The notes under the pieces were generated by a model. It did not search any database, was not told the origin of the DNA, and saw nothing but the letters and a program-made list of their open reading frames with translations. A stretch of 64,000 nucleotides of DNA from Oceanicaulis sp. HTCC2633 (GTDB lineage Bacteria; Pseudomonadota; Alphaproteobacteria; Caulobacterales; Maricaulaceae): contig NZ_CH672428.1 in the NCBI RefSeq assembly GCF_000152745.1, positions 2,819,425-2,883,424 of the forward strand, read 5' to 3'. Made by a program: the position numbers and the translations under genes. Every line of letters starts with the position of its first letter. Positions within the stretch are counted from its first letter, which is position 1. This document shows positions 16,874 to 26,965 of this stretch, piece after piece.

Positions 16874-17464
16874 ATGAACGATACGAAAACTTCACGTGGC
16901 GGAGGCCGTGACCGGATTTTCCAGGCGGCTGCAGAAGTCATCTATGAAAAGGGATTGGCGGAGGCGCAGACGCGCATGGTCACCGACCGCGCCAAGGTGG
17001 GGACGGGGCTGCTCAACCATTATTTCAAATGGCCAGAGCTGCGCGCCGCCGCCTGGGAACTGATCTTTCAGGCCGTGGTCCGTGATCTGTGGCGTTCGCA
17101 AGAAACGCCGCGCGACGCTCTAGACCGGTTTCTGGAGGAAGCGTTTGCCGCCGAAGCCCGGCTGTTCTGGAAGCTCTGGCTAGAGGCGGAGCGTCTGGCC
17201 CCAGGCGATAAGCCCATCGCCGAGGCGCTGGGGCGCATTCGCGCTCAGATGCGCGACAGGCTGACGGCGTTATTGCAAGAGGGGATGACGAATGAAGACT
17301 GGTCCCTGCCAGACCCCGCCGCCACCGCCGTACGGCTGGAGGCCATGAGAGACGGACTGGCTGGCATGATCCTCAGTGACGATCCCGATCTGGATGCATC
17401 TCTGGCGGTTCATCACTTGAAGCGTGTCTTCGATATGGAGACTGTTGGCGCGAAGCAGACGTAA
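16874..17464 (+). CDS. TetR-family transcriptional regulator
   Basis: A 196-residue repressor-type protein. The N-terminal TetR helix-turn-helix spans about residues 10-55 (RIFQAAAEVIYEKGLAEAQT and NHYFKWPELRAAAWE). The C-terminal ligand domain ends with RLEAMRDGLAGMILSDDP, as in the BetI-like C-terminal group. ATG 16874 is preceded by GAGGT. An upstream in-frame ATG would place the start inside the operator and is rejected. It probably represses itself and the divergent DUF418-DUF2147 operon; the ligand is unknown. Confidence 0.85.
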   Translation: MNDTKTSRGGGRDRIFQAAAEVIYEKGLAEAQTRMVTDRAKVGTGLLNHYFKWPELRAAAWELIFQAVVRDLWRSQETPRDALDRFLEEAFAAEARLFWKLWLEAERLAPGDKPIAEALGRIRAQMRDRLTALLQEGMTNEDWSLPDPAATAVRLEAMRDGLAGMILSDDPDLDASLAVHHLKRVFDMETVGAKQT

Positions 17465-17471
17465 ACCGGTT

Positions 17472-19814
17472 TTACGCGGCGACTTCCCTTGCGCCAGCTT
17501 CCAGCAATGCGCGCAGGCTTTTCTGGCTGATCGCGGTCTCAAACTTCAATCCGGCCTCGTCTTCGCTGGTCCAGATCACGGTCGCCTTCTCATTCAGCGC
17601 GGGACTGATGATCTTGACGGTCTGGCCTTCTTGCAGGCCCTTTGCGGCGATCCGCACACCCAGTGAAGAGGCATCGACCAGACTCACTTTCCGGGCCTGG
17701 CCATTGACCGAAATCTCGGCGTTGTGCTGAGAGGCGTGTCTGGGCTCCTGGCGGCTTTCTGCGGCCGCTACGGCCTGCTGGACGATTTTCGGAATCGAGG
17801 AATTGGCGTCATTCGCAGTCGCTGCCATGGTCCGGACGAGACCGGCCATGCTCTCAGCGTCCCGAGCCGAGCGCGTGGTCATCTCAACCAGTTCGGAAAT
17901 GTCCGAGCTGACCCGGGCAAGGGCCTCCCGGTTCTGCTCGACAAAACTCGAGAGTGATCCGGTGGAGGCGCTCTGCTCTTCCATGGCGGCCGCGACCGAG
18001 GCCGTAACCTCGCCGATATTCTCGATGGACTGGGTGATGGCGTTCATCGCCTCCACCGTGGACTGGGTGCGGCTCTGGATATGGGCGACGCGTTCGGCAA
18101 TCTGGGTCGTGGACTGATTGGTCTGTGCGGCCAGGGCCTTCACTTCGCTCGCGACAACGGCGAATCCCTTGCCGGCGTCACCGGCGCGCGCGGCCTCGAT
18201 GGTGGCGTTGAGCGCCAGCAGATTGGTCTGCTCGGCGATATCGGTGATCAGGCCAATGAAGTCACTGATCTGTTGGGCGGCCTCATTCAGCTCTTCAACG
18301 CTCTGCCGGGACCGTTCAGCTTCGCTGATGGCGTCGCGAGCCAGGGTGTCGCCACGTGTGATTTGCTGGGTGACCTCGCCAATCGCGGAGGAGAGTTCAG
18401 ACGCCAGTTCGGCCGCGCGCCCGGTATGCTTGACGTTCTGCTCCGTCGCATTCGTGACCTGGGTGGCGGTCTGACCCGCCGCTTCCAGCGTTGTGCGGAT
18501 CGTATCGCTGCTGGCGCTCAGCGATTGTGCGGCGTCCGCCACGGAGCCGACGGAGTCCAGGGTGGCCTTTTCAACATTGGCCGCCATATCGCTGAGCACC
18601 TTGCGGCGCTCTCGCATGGCGTTCTGTTCCGCCTTTGCGCGATCGCGGATCGCGGCCTCACGCTCCTGCGTGGCCTGTCTGAAGGATTGCGCGGTCTTGG
18701 CCAGAACGCCGATCTCGTCCCCGCGATCCGCGCCCTGAACCTCGACATCGGTTTCTCCGGCCGCCAGCCTGCGCAGGCAATCGGTGATGTTGGCGAGCGG
18801 GCGGACCACGGACCACATCAGGGTGATGGTCGCCGCCAGGGTCAGCAGGATCAGAGCCAGGGTCATGCCCAGCATCACAAGGACAGTGTTGCGCGCCTCA
18901 GTCCGTCGAGCAGACGTGTTCATGACAATGTCGCGCGCCAGCGTCTCTTCGAGTTCCATCAGCAATTCGATGCGCCGGGTCGTGAGTTCAAACCATTCAA
19001 CCCCGGTCATGTCCGCCAGCGGAGCGCCGTAGCCGGCTTCGGCAATGTTCTGTCGAGCGGCGTCAACCGCCAGGGAATCCGATTGCGCCAGAACGGCGTC
19101 CAGCCGCTCTGCCCAGGGTTCGCCCAGGATTTCGCGGAATTCCTGGAAATAAGCCCGCTGCCGCGCCGCCAGATTCAGGGCGTTCTGATGCAACGCCGGC
19201 GAGATGGATCCGGAAGCGTAGATGTTCGATCCCACAGCCCGCTCTATGCCGGCGTTTTCCTTGGCGGACATCAGGTTCAACAGGCCGATCAACTGCGCCG
19301 AGACGTCGCTTGAAGCGCCCAGATGAGACAGATCAGCCACGCTGTTCAGCATTGCCGAGATCGTCTGTGTATAGGGGCCTACGGTTTGTCCCATGTTCAG
19401 GTTCAGCGAGTCGATCTGCCTGCGGTGCTCGGGAAGCGCCGCCAGAAAATCGTCCACTTGAGACAGGGACTGAGCCAGATCAGGATCCTCAAGCGCTTCG
19501 CCTGCTTGCAGACGCGCTGCGGCGTACCGGGACATGGCCGTGTCGGTGGCCTGTCGCTGATCCTGCATGAATCCCTGATAGCTGGCGTCGCCGCCGCTGC
19601 CGACAAATCCTGCGGATCGGCCGCGCTCGCGTTGTAGCTCATGGACAAGCTGGCTGATGTCCCGGGAGAACTCTGTCGCCTGCTCAGCGTCGCGCATATT
19701 GCCCGCAATGCGCCATTCCTGGAGCACCAGGCTGGAAGAGAAGTACAAGAGGGCAAGCGTCGGCAACAGGGCGGACACGATCATCCGCCAGGTGACGGGG
19801 ATGTTGGACAGCAT
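17472..19814 (-). CDS. Methyl-accepting chemoreceptor with NIT sensor and C-terminal PilZ
   Basis: A 780-residue transducer. TM1 (about 10-30) is followed by an extracytoplasmic NIT (nitrate/nitrite-sensing type) helical domain marked by [22 protein letters not shown]2 is [20 protein letters not shown]. Then come HAMP ([20 protein letters not shown]) and the signalling hairpin, with tip [20 protein letters not shown] followed by [15 protein letters not shown]. The last ~90 residues form a PilZ-like domain ([23 protein letters not shown]). PilZ domains often bind c-di-GMP, so the receptor may join nucleotide and chemotactic signalling, but the usual RxxxR is not clear here. Confidence 0.92.
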   Translation of the reverse strand: MLSNIPVTWRMIVSALLPTLALLYFSSSLVLQEWRIAGNMRDAEQATEFSRDISQLVHELQRERGRSAGFVGSGGDASYQGFMQDQRQATDTAMSRYAAARLQAGEALEDPDLAQSLSQVDDFLAALPEHRRQIDSLNLNMGQTVGPYTQTISAMLNSVADLSHLGASSDVSAQLIGLLNLMSAKENAGIERAVGSNIYASGSISPALHQNALNLAARQRAYFQEFREILGEPWAERLDAVLAQSDSLAVDAARQNIAEAGYGAPLADMTGVEWFELTTRRIELLMELEETLARDIVMNTSARRTEARNTVLVMLGMTLALILLTLAATITLMWSVVRPLANITDCLRRLAAGETDVEVQGADRGDEIGVLAKTAQSFRQATQEREAAIRDRAKAEQNAMRERRKVLSDMAANVEKATLDSVGSVADAAQSLSASSDTIRTTLEAAGQTATQVTNATEQNVKHTGRAAELASELSSAIGEVTQQITRGDTLARDAISEAERSRQSVEELNEAAQQISDFIGLITDIAEQTNLLALNATIEAARAGDAGKGFAVVASEVKALAAQTNQSTTQIAERVAHIQSRTQSTVEAMNAITQSIENIGEVTASVAAAMEEQSASTGSLSSFVEQNREALARVSSDISELVEMTTRSARDAESMAGLVRTMAATANDANSSIPKIVQQAVAAAESRQEPRHASQHNAEISVNGQARKVSLVDASSLGVRIAAKGLQEGQTVKIISPALNEKATVIWTSEDEAGLKFETAISQKSLRALLEAGAREVAA

Positions 19815-19916
19815 GGCGAGAGTCTCCCGGAGTGCTTGCAGAAGCCTTGCCTGCTTGGGTTGATGGGCTCTTAATCACTCGCGCAGGGCGGGTGTGGATT
19901 CCGAGCGGGGGCGCCT

Positions 19917-20864
19917 TCACTCGGGATCAGGAATGTAGTTTCCGAGATTGTCGGTGCGCGTTTCGCGATCGCGACGCATGGCGCGGTTCACGCCCGGCGT
20001 GTTGATGGCGTCGCGCCGGGACTCGCGCAAGGCGAGCATGATGCGTTCAACTTGCGAGGGATTTGCGCCGAGCTGCCTGAGCTGGAACTCCATCCGGTCC
20101 AGATCCTCAAGAAATTCCGGCGGTTTCTCTCCAAGACCTTGCAGGCCAAATCGCGCCAGATTGGGGGCGTTGGGATTGGGACCTTCCGGACAGTCGCCGG
20201 CTTCCAGATTGGCGGCTGAGGATGACAGGCAGAAACTCTCTCGCACCATCTCCCGGACGCCGCCCAGTGACAGAACCACCCGGAAGTCATCCGGATCCAG
20301 CCGGGTTTCCGCGCGGGCCAGAATATCGGCGAAGCTGGGCGGCGGAGCGGAAGCGCTCCCGTCAACAGGGCGTTGCTGGGTCGTGGCCACGGGGGCGTCC
20401 GGACGGGAGGCGCTGGCCGCGGCGGGGCTGGGCGCGCCGGGTGAAGGCCGCAAAGCGTCTGAAGACTCATCGGACGCGATTGCAAGACCGTCCGGAGAGA
20501 GGGCGGGCTCCGGTTCGGACTGACCGACAGGCTCTGTGTCCGGGGTTTCGGGCGCGGCGGGCGGAGCCGCGATTTCGGCGGTCTGATCCTCGGTCACAGG
20601 CGCCGGGGTCTCACGCACAGGCTCGCGCGTCTCTTCACTGAGCGGGGGTTCGACCAGCTGGGCGTCGCTCTGAGCGTCAGGCGCGCTGATAGTGTAAAAG
20701 CGCACATCCAGCCGCTCCACATCCCCATGGATACGCAGCAACTCACCCGGCGGGGTGCTGAGAAGCAGCGCGATCAGTCCCGCATGCAGACCCAGGGCCA
20801 GGCCGTAGGGCAGGCTGCGCCGTGTCGCATCGCTGAGCCGGTCGCGGCTGAGGGCGGGAGACAT
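19917..20864 (-). CDS. TonB-like proline-rich membrane-anchored protein
   Basis: A 315-residue protein. After a short cytoplasmic start there is one helix (YGLALGLHAGLIALLLSTP). Then comes a long Pro/Glu/Ala-rich stretch of about 130 residues, the layout of TonB and related periplasm-spanning proteins. The C-terminal part (SFADILARAETRLDPDDFRV, a Cys pair in ESFCLSSSAANLEAGDC, then a helical segment) is not the classical TonB fold. Start ATG 20864 has a weak ribosome site; a TTG upstream at 20918 is possible. It follows a small exported protein gene by 61 bp on the same strand. Specific role unknown. Confidence 0.6.
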   Translation of the reverse strand: MSPALSRDRLSDATRRSLPYGLALGLHAGLIALLLSTPPGELLRIHGDVERLDVRFYTISAPDAQSDAQLVEPPLSEETREPVRETPAPVTEDQTAEIAAPPAAPETPDTEPVGQSEPEPALSPDGLAIASDESSDALRPSPGAPSPAAASASRPDAPVATTQQRPVDGSASAPPPSFADILARAETRLDPDDFRVVLSLGGVREMVRESFCLSSSAANLEAGDCPEGPNPNAPNLARFGLQGLGEKPPEFLEDLDRMEFQLRQLGANPSQVERIMLALRESRRDAINTPGVNRAMRRDRETRTDNLGNYIPDPE

Positions 20865-20925
20865 GAGGGAAGACCGGCTCACGACCCAACAGATGAGGCC
20901 ATTGCGCCGGGCTTTCAATCGTCAA

Positions 20926-21090
20926 TCAGTCAGACACTGTGCTCTGGACGACGCTCTGGTAACTGTCGCTTGAGACGTAAAGCGATTCCGCGCTGGCCGG
21001 TCCGGCGTGGAAGGTCCAGCCAATGGCGAGCAGACACAGGGCGGCAAGGCATAATCCCAGAAGGCCTGCGCTGGATGTGTCGTGCTTCAT
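20926..21090 (-). CDS. 54-aa exported or membrane-anchored mini-protein
   Basis: A short frame with an excellent ribosome site (GGGAGG 7 bp before ATG 21090). It reads MKHDTSSAGLLGLCLAALCL, LAIGWTFHAGPASAESLYVS and a polar end. This is a signal peptide with likely cleavage after ASA-E, leaving about 20 residues, or else an uncleaved anchor. It is probably co-transcribed with the TonB-like gene downstream. No family recognised. Confidence 0.5.
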   Translation of the reverse strand: MKHDTSSAGLLGLCLAALCLLAIGWTFHAGPASAESLYVSSDSYQSVVQSTVSD

Positions 21091-21272
21091 GGTGCGGCCT
21101 CCCTGCTGTCGGTTTGATGAACCGGCGATGAATCAACACTCACGCGATGTCGGGGCGCGTCTGGGGCTCAAATCGGGCGCTGGCGTGATCAAATGTGTTG
21201 ATTTGCGGGCAAGGCGGTTGTCCGCCGCGAAGAGGGGCGTAGGGTGTCGGCGAGACAGCCGAGGACGCCAAC

Positions 21273-21812
21273 ATGTTGACCGCCTATCTGGGACCTGAAG
21301 GCAGTTTCACCCACCAGGCGGCTCTGGCCCTGGCGCCTCAACCCACCCATCTCGATCCGAAACCCGATCTCGTGTCCGTGCTGGACGCCTTGCGCTCTGG
21401 CGCGGCGCGCTATGCCGTCGCCGCCATTGACAGCGCTGCAGGGCCCATTGCCGAGACCGTCGCTGCGATCGAGGCGGGGTGGGCCGAGCGCCTGGGCGAG
21501 CATGCGATCGCCGTGAGTTTCGACCTGTATCGCAGACTGGATGACGACACGCCGCTGATCGGTCTGGCTGGACATGAAAAAGCCCTGGCGCAGCTGAGCG
21601 CCTATATAGACAACAAGCGCTTGCTTACGCGGGTGTTTGCTTCGAATACTGCCGGCCTGGCGGGGATCGCGGCTGAGTCCGAGCCGGGCTGGGGCGCCGT
21701 GGGGCCGGCCGGGCTGGGATCGGCCTATGGATTGCGGGTGGCCGAGCGCGCCCTTGAGGCGCCGACGCAGCTGGTGACTCGCTTTGTTTTATTGCAGCGT
21801 AAGTCGGCATGA
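21273..21812 (+). CDS. Divergent prephenate/arogenate dehydratase-like protein without ACT domain
   Basis: A 179-residue protein corresponding to the catalytic domain of prephenate dehydratase. The opening AYLGPEGSFTHQAAL and the closing catalytic motif TRFVLL are clear. The usual P-x-E-N-S-x-x-G stretch is altered to AAIDSAAGPIAET, and no C-terminal ACT regulatory domain is present (typical proteins have about 280 residues). It is followed by an aminotransferase gene 36 bp downstream on the same strand. Because 1-beta aspartate aminotransferases of alphaproteobacteria can transaminate prephenate, this pair may work in phenylalanine synthesis through arogenate. The altered motif leaves activity uncertain. 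Confidence 0.75.
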   Translation: MLTAYLGPEGSFTHQAALALAPQPTHLDPKPDLVSVLDALRSGAARYAVAAIDSAAGPIAETVAAIEAGWAERLGEHAIAVSFDLYRRLDDDTPLIGLAGHEKALAQLSAYIDNKRLLTRVFASNTAGLAGIAAESEPGWGAVGPAGLGSAYGLRVAERALEAPTQLVTRFVLLQRKSA

Positions 21813-23078
<1,266 letters not shown>

Positions 23079-23175
23079 ACAAAATCTATAGCTCTGTTCG
23101 AGAAACTCAGTTGGCGTTTGTGAGGCTTCATCCCCACATTCTCCTTATGGGTTTTTTACCGCAAAGGAGGCGGCA

Positions 23176-23643
23176 ATGGACATCAATATGGGCCTGAGCA
23201 AGGAGCAGCGCGAAACCATGGCCAAAGCGGTCACGGCTTTTCTGGCTGACACCTATGCGCTCTATTTCAAGACGCACGCCTATCACTGGAACGTCACCGG
23301 CCCGCGCTTCCACGATCTTCACGCCATGTTTGAAGAGCAATACACCGCGCTCTGGACCGCGACCGACGAGATCGCCGAGCGCATTCGGGCGCTGGGCGTT
23401 CTGGCCCCGATCTCCTATGACGAGATGGCCGCATCGGCGAAAATCAAGCATGACGGCTCGACCCCGGACGCCAACACCATGGTCGCCAATCTGGTGGCGG
23501 GCCACGAACAGGTCGTCCGTACAGCGCGCGAGGCGCTGAAGCTGGCTGAAGAGCATGGGGACGAGGCGACGGCCGATCTGGTCGCGCCGCGCATCACCGA
23601 GCATGAGAAGACCGCCTGGATGCTGCGCGCCACCCTGGGCTAG
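23176..23643 (+). CDS. dps: Dps/ferritin-like DNA-protection protein
   Basis: A 155-residue member of the Dps family, which forms 12-mers that oxidise and store iron and protect DNA. The ferroxidase ligands sit at the subunit interface: HAYHWNVTGPRFHDLHAMFE and ALWTATDEIAERIRALG are classical. The start has AAAGGAGG at ideal spacing. A strong terminator follows at 23668-23697. Regulation by stress or peroxide is typical, but no site was identified in the 97-bp upstream gap. Confidence 0.93.
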   Translation: MDINMGLSKEQRETMAKAVTAFLADTYALYFKTHAYHWNVTGPRFHDLHAMFEEQYTALWTATDEIAERIRALGVLAPISYDEMAASAKIKHDGSTPDANTMVANLVAGHEQVVRTAREALKLAEEHGDEATADLVAPRITEHEKTAWMLRATLG

Positions 23644-23667
23644 GCGCTGCTCATTGCAATCAAGAAA

Positions 23668-23697
23668 AACCCCGCCAGCGCTTGCACTGGCGGGGTT
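23668..23697 (+). terminator. Rho-independent terminator of dps
   Basis: AACCCCGCCAG (23668-23678) pairs perfectly with CTGGCGGGGTT (23687-23697) around an 8-nt loop. CTTTGTG follows. It begins 24 bp after the dps stop codon. Confidence 0.85.
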
Positions 23698-24031
23698 CTT
23701 TGTGACGTGCGCTCGAGGGGGAGGGTGCGCACGTCCATGACGTTCGGAGCGGCTGAAAAAGCCTTATATAAAAAGAAAAGAGCTGGCCCCGCGTCGGCGG
23801 TGACCAGCTCAGTTTAGCATACCTAATCGGGGAGGAGACGGTATGCGCTAAAAGGGGAAAGCAGATGAAGCACCCGCTGTCGGGGGGCTATATGCCTCCT
23901 TCGCGCATGCCGCACAACAGCCCCTTCGCCATAGCCGTTATGCGTTTTTGCGGACCTGCAACAATTGCGTCAGGTCATTGCCGCATTGCTGTCGCAATTG
24001 GCTCAAAACGTCTCGAAATGGGACGAAAGTC
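23698..24031. other. Non-coding gap with two further hairpins
   Basis: No convincing gene is present. Two structures stand out. GAGCTGG (23780-23786) pairs with CCAGCTC (23804-23810), with an inner CCGC/GCGG stem, and is followed by AGTTT. GCATACC (23817-23823) pairs with GGTATGC (23840-23846) around a purine-rich loop that holds GGGGAGGAG. TTATATAAAAAG at 23763 is an AT-rich block that could be a promoter. A small RNA is possible but unproven. The gap separates dps from the convergent LysR gene. Confidence 0.35.
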
Positions 24032-24925
24032 CTACTCTCGCCAGAGTTTGACCTCTTCCATGATGAAATCGCGGAAGGCTTTCACCCGGCGCGAGGCGCG
24101 CAATTCTTCAGGAAAAATGAGATAGACCTCGAAGGGCGGGCCCTCGATCTCATCAAACAGGCGTTTGAGCCGGTCATTCTCGCGCGCCACATAATCGGGC
24201 AGGCCCACAAGTCCCAGCCCGGCTTCGGCCAGACGCATCATGCCGTGAATGGTGCTGGCTTCGGCGAGCGCTTCGCGCGGCTTCTGCCCGGGCTCCCGTC
24301 CCAGATCCAGATGCCAGTTCAGATTGGGGATGGGCGCCAGATTGCGCGGCCCGTAGCCGACAAAGTCATGCCGGTCGAGATCCTCAAAGCTGTCCGGCGC
24401 GCCCTTGCGCTCGAGATAGGCGTCAGACGCGTAAAGATGCTGGTCCACGACCATCAGCTTGCGTTGGATCAGATCGTTCTGGGTCGCGGCCCAGGGACGA
24501 AGGGCGACATCGGCTTCGAGGTTTGAAATATCGAGCTCGTGATCGACCAGGAGCAGGCGCACGCGGATTTGCGGGAACAGCGCATTGAAGCGCGCCAGAC
24601 GCGGCGCCAGCCAGGTCGCCCCCATGGCGGTCGGCGCGGTGACGCGCAACAGGCCGCTGGGCTCGTCCCGGCAGTCCAGCACATTGGCTTCAGCCAGCGC
24701 GATCTTGCCCGCCACGTCCTTGCTGGCTTCAAACAGCACCCGGCCTGGCTCGGTCAGCAGAAGGCCGCGGGTATGGCGGTGAAACAGCTTCACCCCCAGC
24801 TCGCCTTCCAGCGCCGAAATCTGGCGACTGACGGCCGATTGCGACAGGGCCAGCGATTCCGCCGCGCCCGTCAGTGACCCGACCTCCGCCGCGGCGTGGA
24901 AGGTTTTGAGCTTGTCCCAGTCCAT
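24032..24925 (-). CDS. LysR-family transcriptional regulator
   Basis: A 297-residue regulator. The N-terminal winged helix-turn-helix (about 1-60) is typical: LKTFHAAAEVGSLTGAAESL then SQSAVSRQISALEGELGVKL. The substrate-binding domain begins with LLRVTAPTAMGATWLAPRL. It lies 10 bp downstream of the ABC permease gene on the same strand and is probably the last gene of that operon rather than a divergent regulator. A LysR gene near trxB is frequent in related genomes, but its targets are unknown. Confidence 0.9.
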   Translation of the reverse strand: MDWDKLKTFHAAAEVGSLTGAAESLALSQSAVSRQISALEGELGVKLFHRHTRGLLLTEPGRVLFEASKDVAGKIALAEANVLDCRDEPSGLLRVTAPTAMGATWLAPRLARFNALFPQIRVRLLLVDHELDISNLEADVALRPWAATQNDLIQRKLMVVDQHLYASDAYLERKGAPDSFEDLDRHDFVGYGPRNLAPIPNLNWHLDLGREPGQKPREALAEASTIHGMMRLAEAGLGLVGLPDYVARENDRLKRLFDEIEGPPFEVYLIFPEELRASRRVKAFRDFIMEEVKLWRE

Positions 24926-24935
24926 GTCGGGCCTT

Positions 24936-26195
24936 CTACAATCTGATGGTCATGCCGTCGGCGAGCGAGTTGCGATATGCGCGCCAGGCGGGGAAAAAGC
25001 CCAGCACGGCGGCTGCGCCCGTAACAGCGCCGATAATGCCCAGATCGTAAAGTCCCGGCGTCAGCCCCGGCAAGACAAGACCGAAGCGCGCTTCGAGAAG
25101 CGGGGCGAGGGCGTTGAGCGCGCCATAGGTGGCGATTGTCCCCAGCCCGGCCCCCGCCAGCGCGATCAGCGCTGCTTCGGCGACCAGAAGCAGGAAGACG
25201 TGGTGGGGGCGGGCGCCGAGGGCGCGCAGGATCGCCATTTCCCGCCGCCGTTCATTCAGGCTGGTCAGGATGGCCGTGAGGATGGAGACCAGCCCCGTGA
25301 GGACCACAAAGGCCGCCACAGCGGCGAGGGTGCGCTCGGCCACGCCGACAATGCTCCACAACTGGGCCAGCGCCACGCCGGGGATCACCGCCTGAAGCGG
25401 CTCCTCGGGATAGGTGTTGATCGCGCGCTGCAGACGCAGGGCGGCGACAGGGCTGTCAAGACCCACATAGAAGGCCGTCAGCTGATCCGGTGTCAGGTCT
25501 CGCGCCCGCAGCTCTTCTGCGGACAGGGTCGAGCCCGACCCGGTGGCGCCGCCAAGATGGATGGCCTCGATGGCGTCCAGCGTCACCATGACCGACTGGT
25601 CGAGCGGCGTGCCGGTGGGCTCAAGCACGCCCACCACGGTGAAGGGGTTGCTGTCATGCTCGATGAAGCCGACCTCGCCCATGCCGTGCGCGACGACGAT
25701 TTCGTCGCCGGTCCGATAGCCCAGATCGCGGGCTACAGCCGCGCCGATCACGGCGTCAAACAGATCCTCGAACGGTGCGCCGCTGGCGAATTCGAGATGC
25801 CGGCCGCCGCCATATTCATAATGCTCGAACAGGCCCGGCGTGGAGCCGATCACCCGGTGGCCGCGATGGGAATCGCCCAGGCTGATCGGCACGGTCCAGG
25901 CGACGCCAGGCGCGCTGGCGACGGTCTCATAGCTTTCCCAGGTGATGTTGTTGGTGGCGTCGCCAATATGAAACACTGAATAGAGCAGCAGATTCACGGG
26001 ACTGGAGCGCGCGCCGACAATCAGGTCAACGCCCGAGATCGTGTTTTCGAAGCTTTCGCGCGCGCCGTGGCGCACTTTCTCGACGCCCAGGAACAGCATA
26101 ACCGAAATCGCGACGGTCAGGACGGTCAGAATGGCGGTGGCGCGACGATTGCCGATGGATCGCAGCGCGAGATTGAGAATGGGAAGGCGCGCCAT
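24936..26195 (-). CDS. ABC transporter permease, FtsX/MacB type
   Basis: A 419-residue permease with one N-terminal helix (ATAILTVLTVAISVMLFLGV). A large periplasmic domain of about 230 residues follows (MacB-like core, including SGVDLIVGARSSPVNLLLYS). Three C-terminal helices, with LNERRREMAILRALGARP as the cytoplasmic coupling segment, complete the type VII (mechanotransmission) layout. It overlaps the ATPase gene by one base (TGATG). Such pairs move lipids or peptides, or drive periplasmic processes, rather than importing small solutes; the substrate is unknown. Confidence 0.88.
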   Translation of the reverse strand: MARLPILNLALRSIGNRRATAILTVLTVAISVMLFLGVEKVRHGARESFENTISGVDLIVGARSSPVNLLLYSVFHIGDATNNITWESYETVASAPGVAWTVPISLGDSHRGHRVIGSTPGLFEHYEYGGGRHLEFASGAPFEDLFDAVIGAAVARDLGYRTGDEIVVAHGMGEVGFIEHDSNPFTVVGVLEPTGTPLDQSVMVTLDAIEAIHLGGATGSGSTLSAEELRARDLTPDQLTAFYVGLDSPVAALRLQRAINTYPEEPLQAVIPGVALAQLWSIVGVAERTLAAVAAFVVLTGLVSILTAILTSLNERRREMAILRALGARPHHVFLLLVAEAALIALAGAGLGTIATYGALNALAPLLEARFGLVLPGLTPGLYDLGIIGAVTGAAAVLGFFPAWRAYRNSLADGMTIRL

Positions 26196-26917
26196 CAGAC
26201 CGTCTCCTTCACGCTGGCGGTGTTGATGGTCTGAAGATCAAGCGCGCGGTCGAACTGGTCCGCGAGCCCGCCATCATGGCTGACGAACAGAAGCGCCGCG
26301 CCCGACGCCGTGCATTCCTCTTTGAGAAGCGAGATGAAGGCGTCCCGGCTGTCCGCATCGAGCGCTGAGGTGGGCTCATCGGCCAGGATCAGGCCCGGCT
26401 TGCCGATCAGCGCGCGCGCGGCGGCGACACGCTGCTGCTGGCCGACGCTGAGATTGGAGGCGCGCTGGGACCAGACCTCTTTGGCGTCAAGGCCAAGGCG
26501 CTCGAGCAACCGTTTCGCTTCAGCCTGCTCGCCGCCGGCCGCTTGCGCCTGTTTTGCGCGTTCGTCGGAGAACCGGCAGGGCAGCATGACGTTCTCGCCC
26601 ACCGGCAGATAGGGCAGCAGGTTGAACATCTGGAAGATGACGCCCAGATGGGCCGCCCGGAAGGCGTCGCGCCGGGACGAGGAGAGGGTCTGCATGGACT
26701 GCCCCAGAATCTCCAGCTCGCCGGAGCGCGGCTCGAGAATGCCCGAGATCAGGCCCAGAAGCGTCGACTTGCCCGACCCGCTGGGACCGCGCAGGAAAAT
26801 CCGCTCGCCGGCTTCAACGCGCAGCGTCTCTATCGCTATGACGTCAGCCGAACGCCGCGTGTAGGCGAAATGCAGATTGGAGAGGGCGAGGGCGGGGGGC
26901 GCAGTCGTGGTGCTCAT
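26195..26917 (-). CDS. ABC transporter ATP-binding protein, LolD/MacB type
   Basis: A 240-residue ATPase with Walker A GPSGSGKST, a Q-loop near IFQMFNLLPYLPVGENV, the signature LSVGQQQRVAAARALI, Walker B LILADEPTSALD and the switch histidine in LLFVSHDGG. The Q-loop sequence and short length place it in the LolD/FtsE/MacB group. It is translationally coupled to the permease that follows. trxB lies 48 bp upstream, so all may be on one transcript. Confidence 0.9.
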   Translation of the reverse strand: MSTTTAPPALALSNLHFAYTRRSADVIAIETLRVEAGERIFLRGPSGSGKSTLLGLISGILEPRSGELEILGQSMQTLSSSRRDAFRAAHLGVIFQMFNLLPYLPVGENVMLPCRFSDERAKQAQAAGGEQAEAKRLLERLGLDAKEVWSQRASNLSVGQQQRVAAARALIGKPGLILADEPTSALDADSRDAFISLLKEECTASGAALLFVSHDGGLADQFDRALDLQTINTASVKETV

Positions 26918-26965
26918 GCGCTATTGTGTAACGTCGCCGCCGCGCTCCGCCAAGTGAAGAACCGG

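Noticed and set aside
23865-24125. Open frame of 86 codons upstream of and overlapping the LysR gene end
   Set aside because: It overlaps the LysR coding region on the opposite strand and has no ribosome site or recognisable product.
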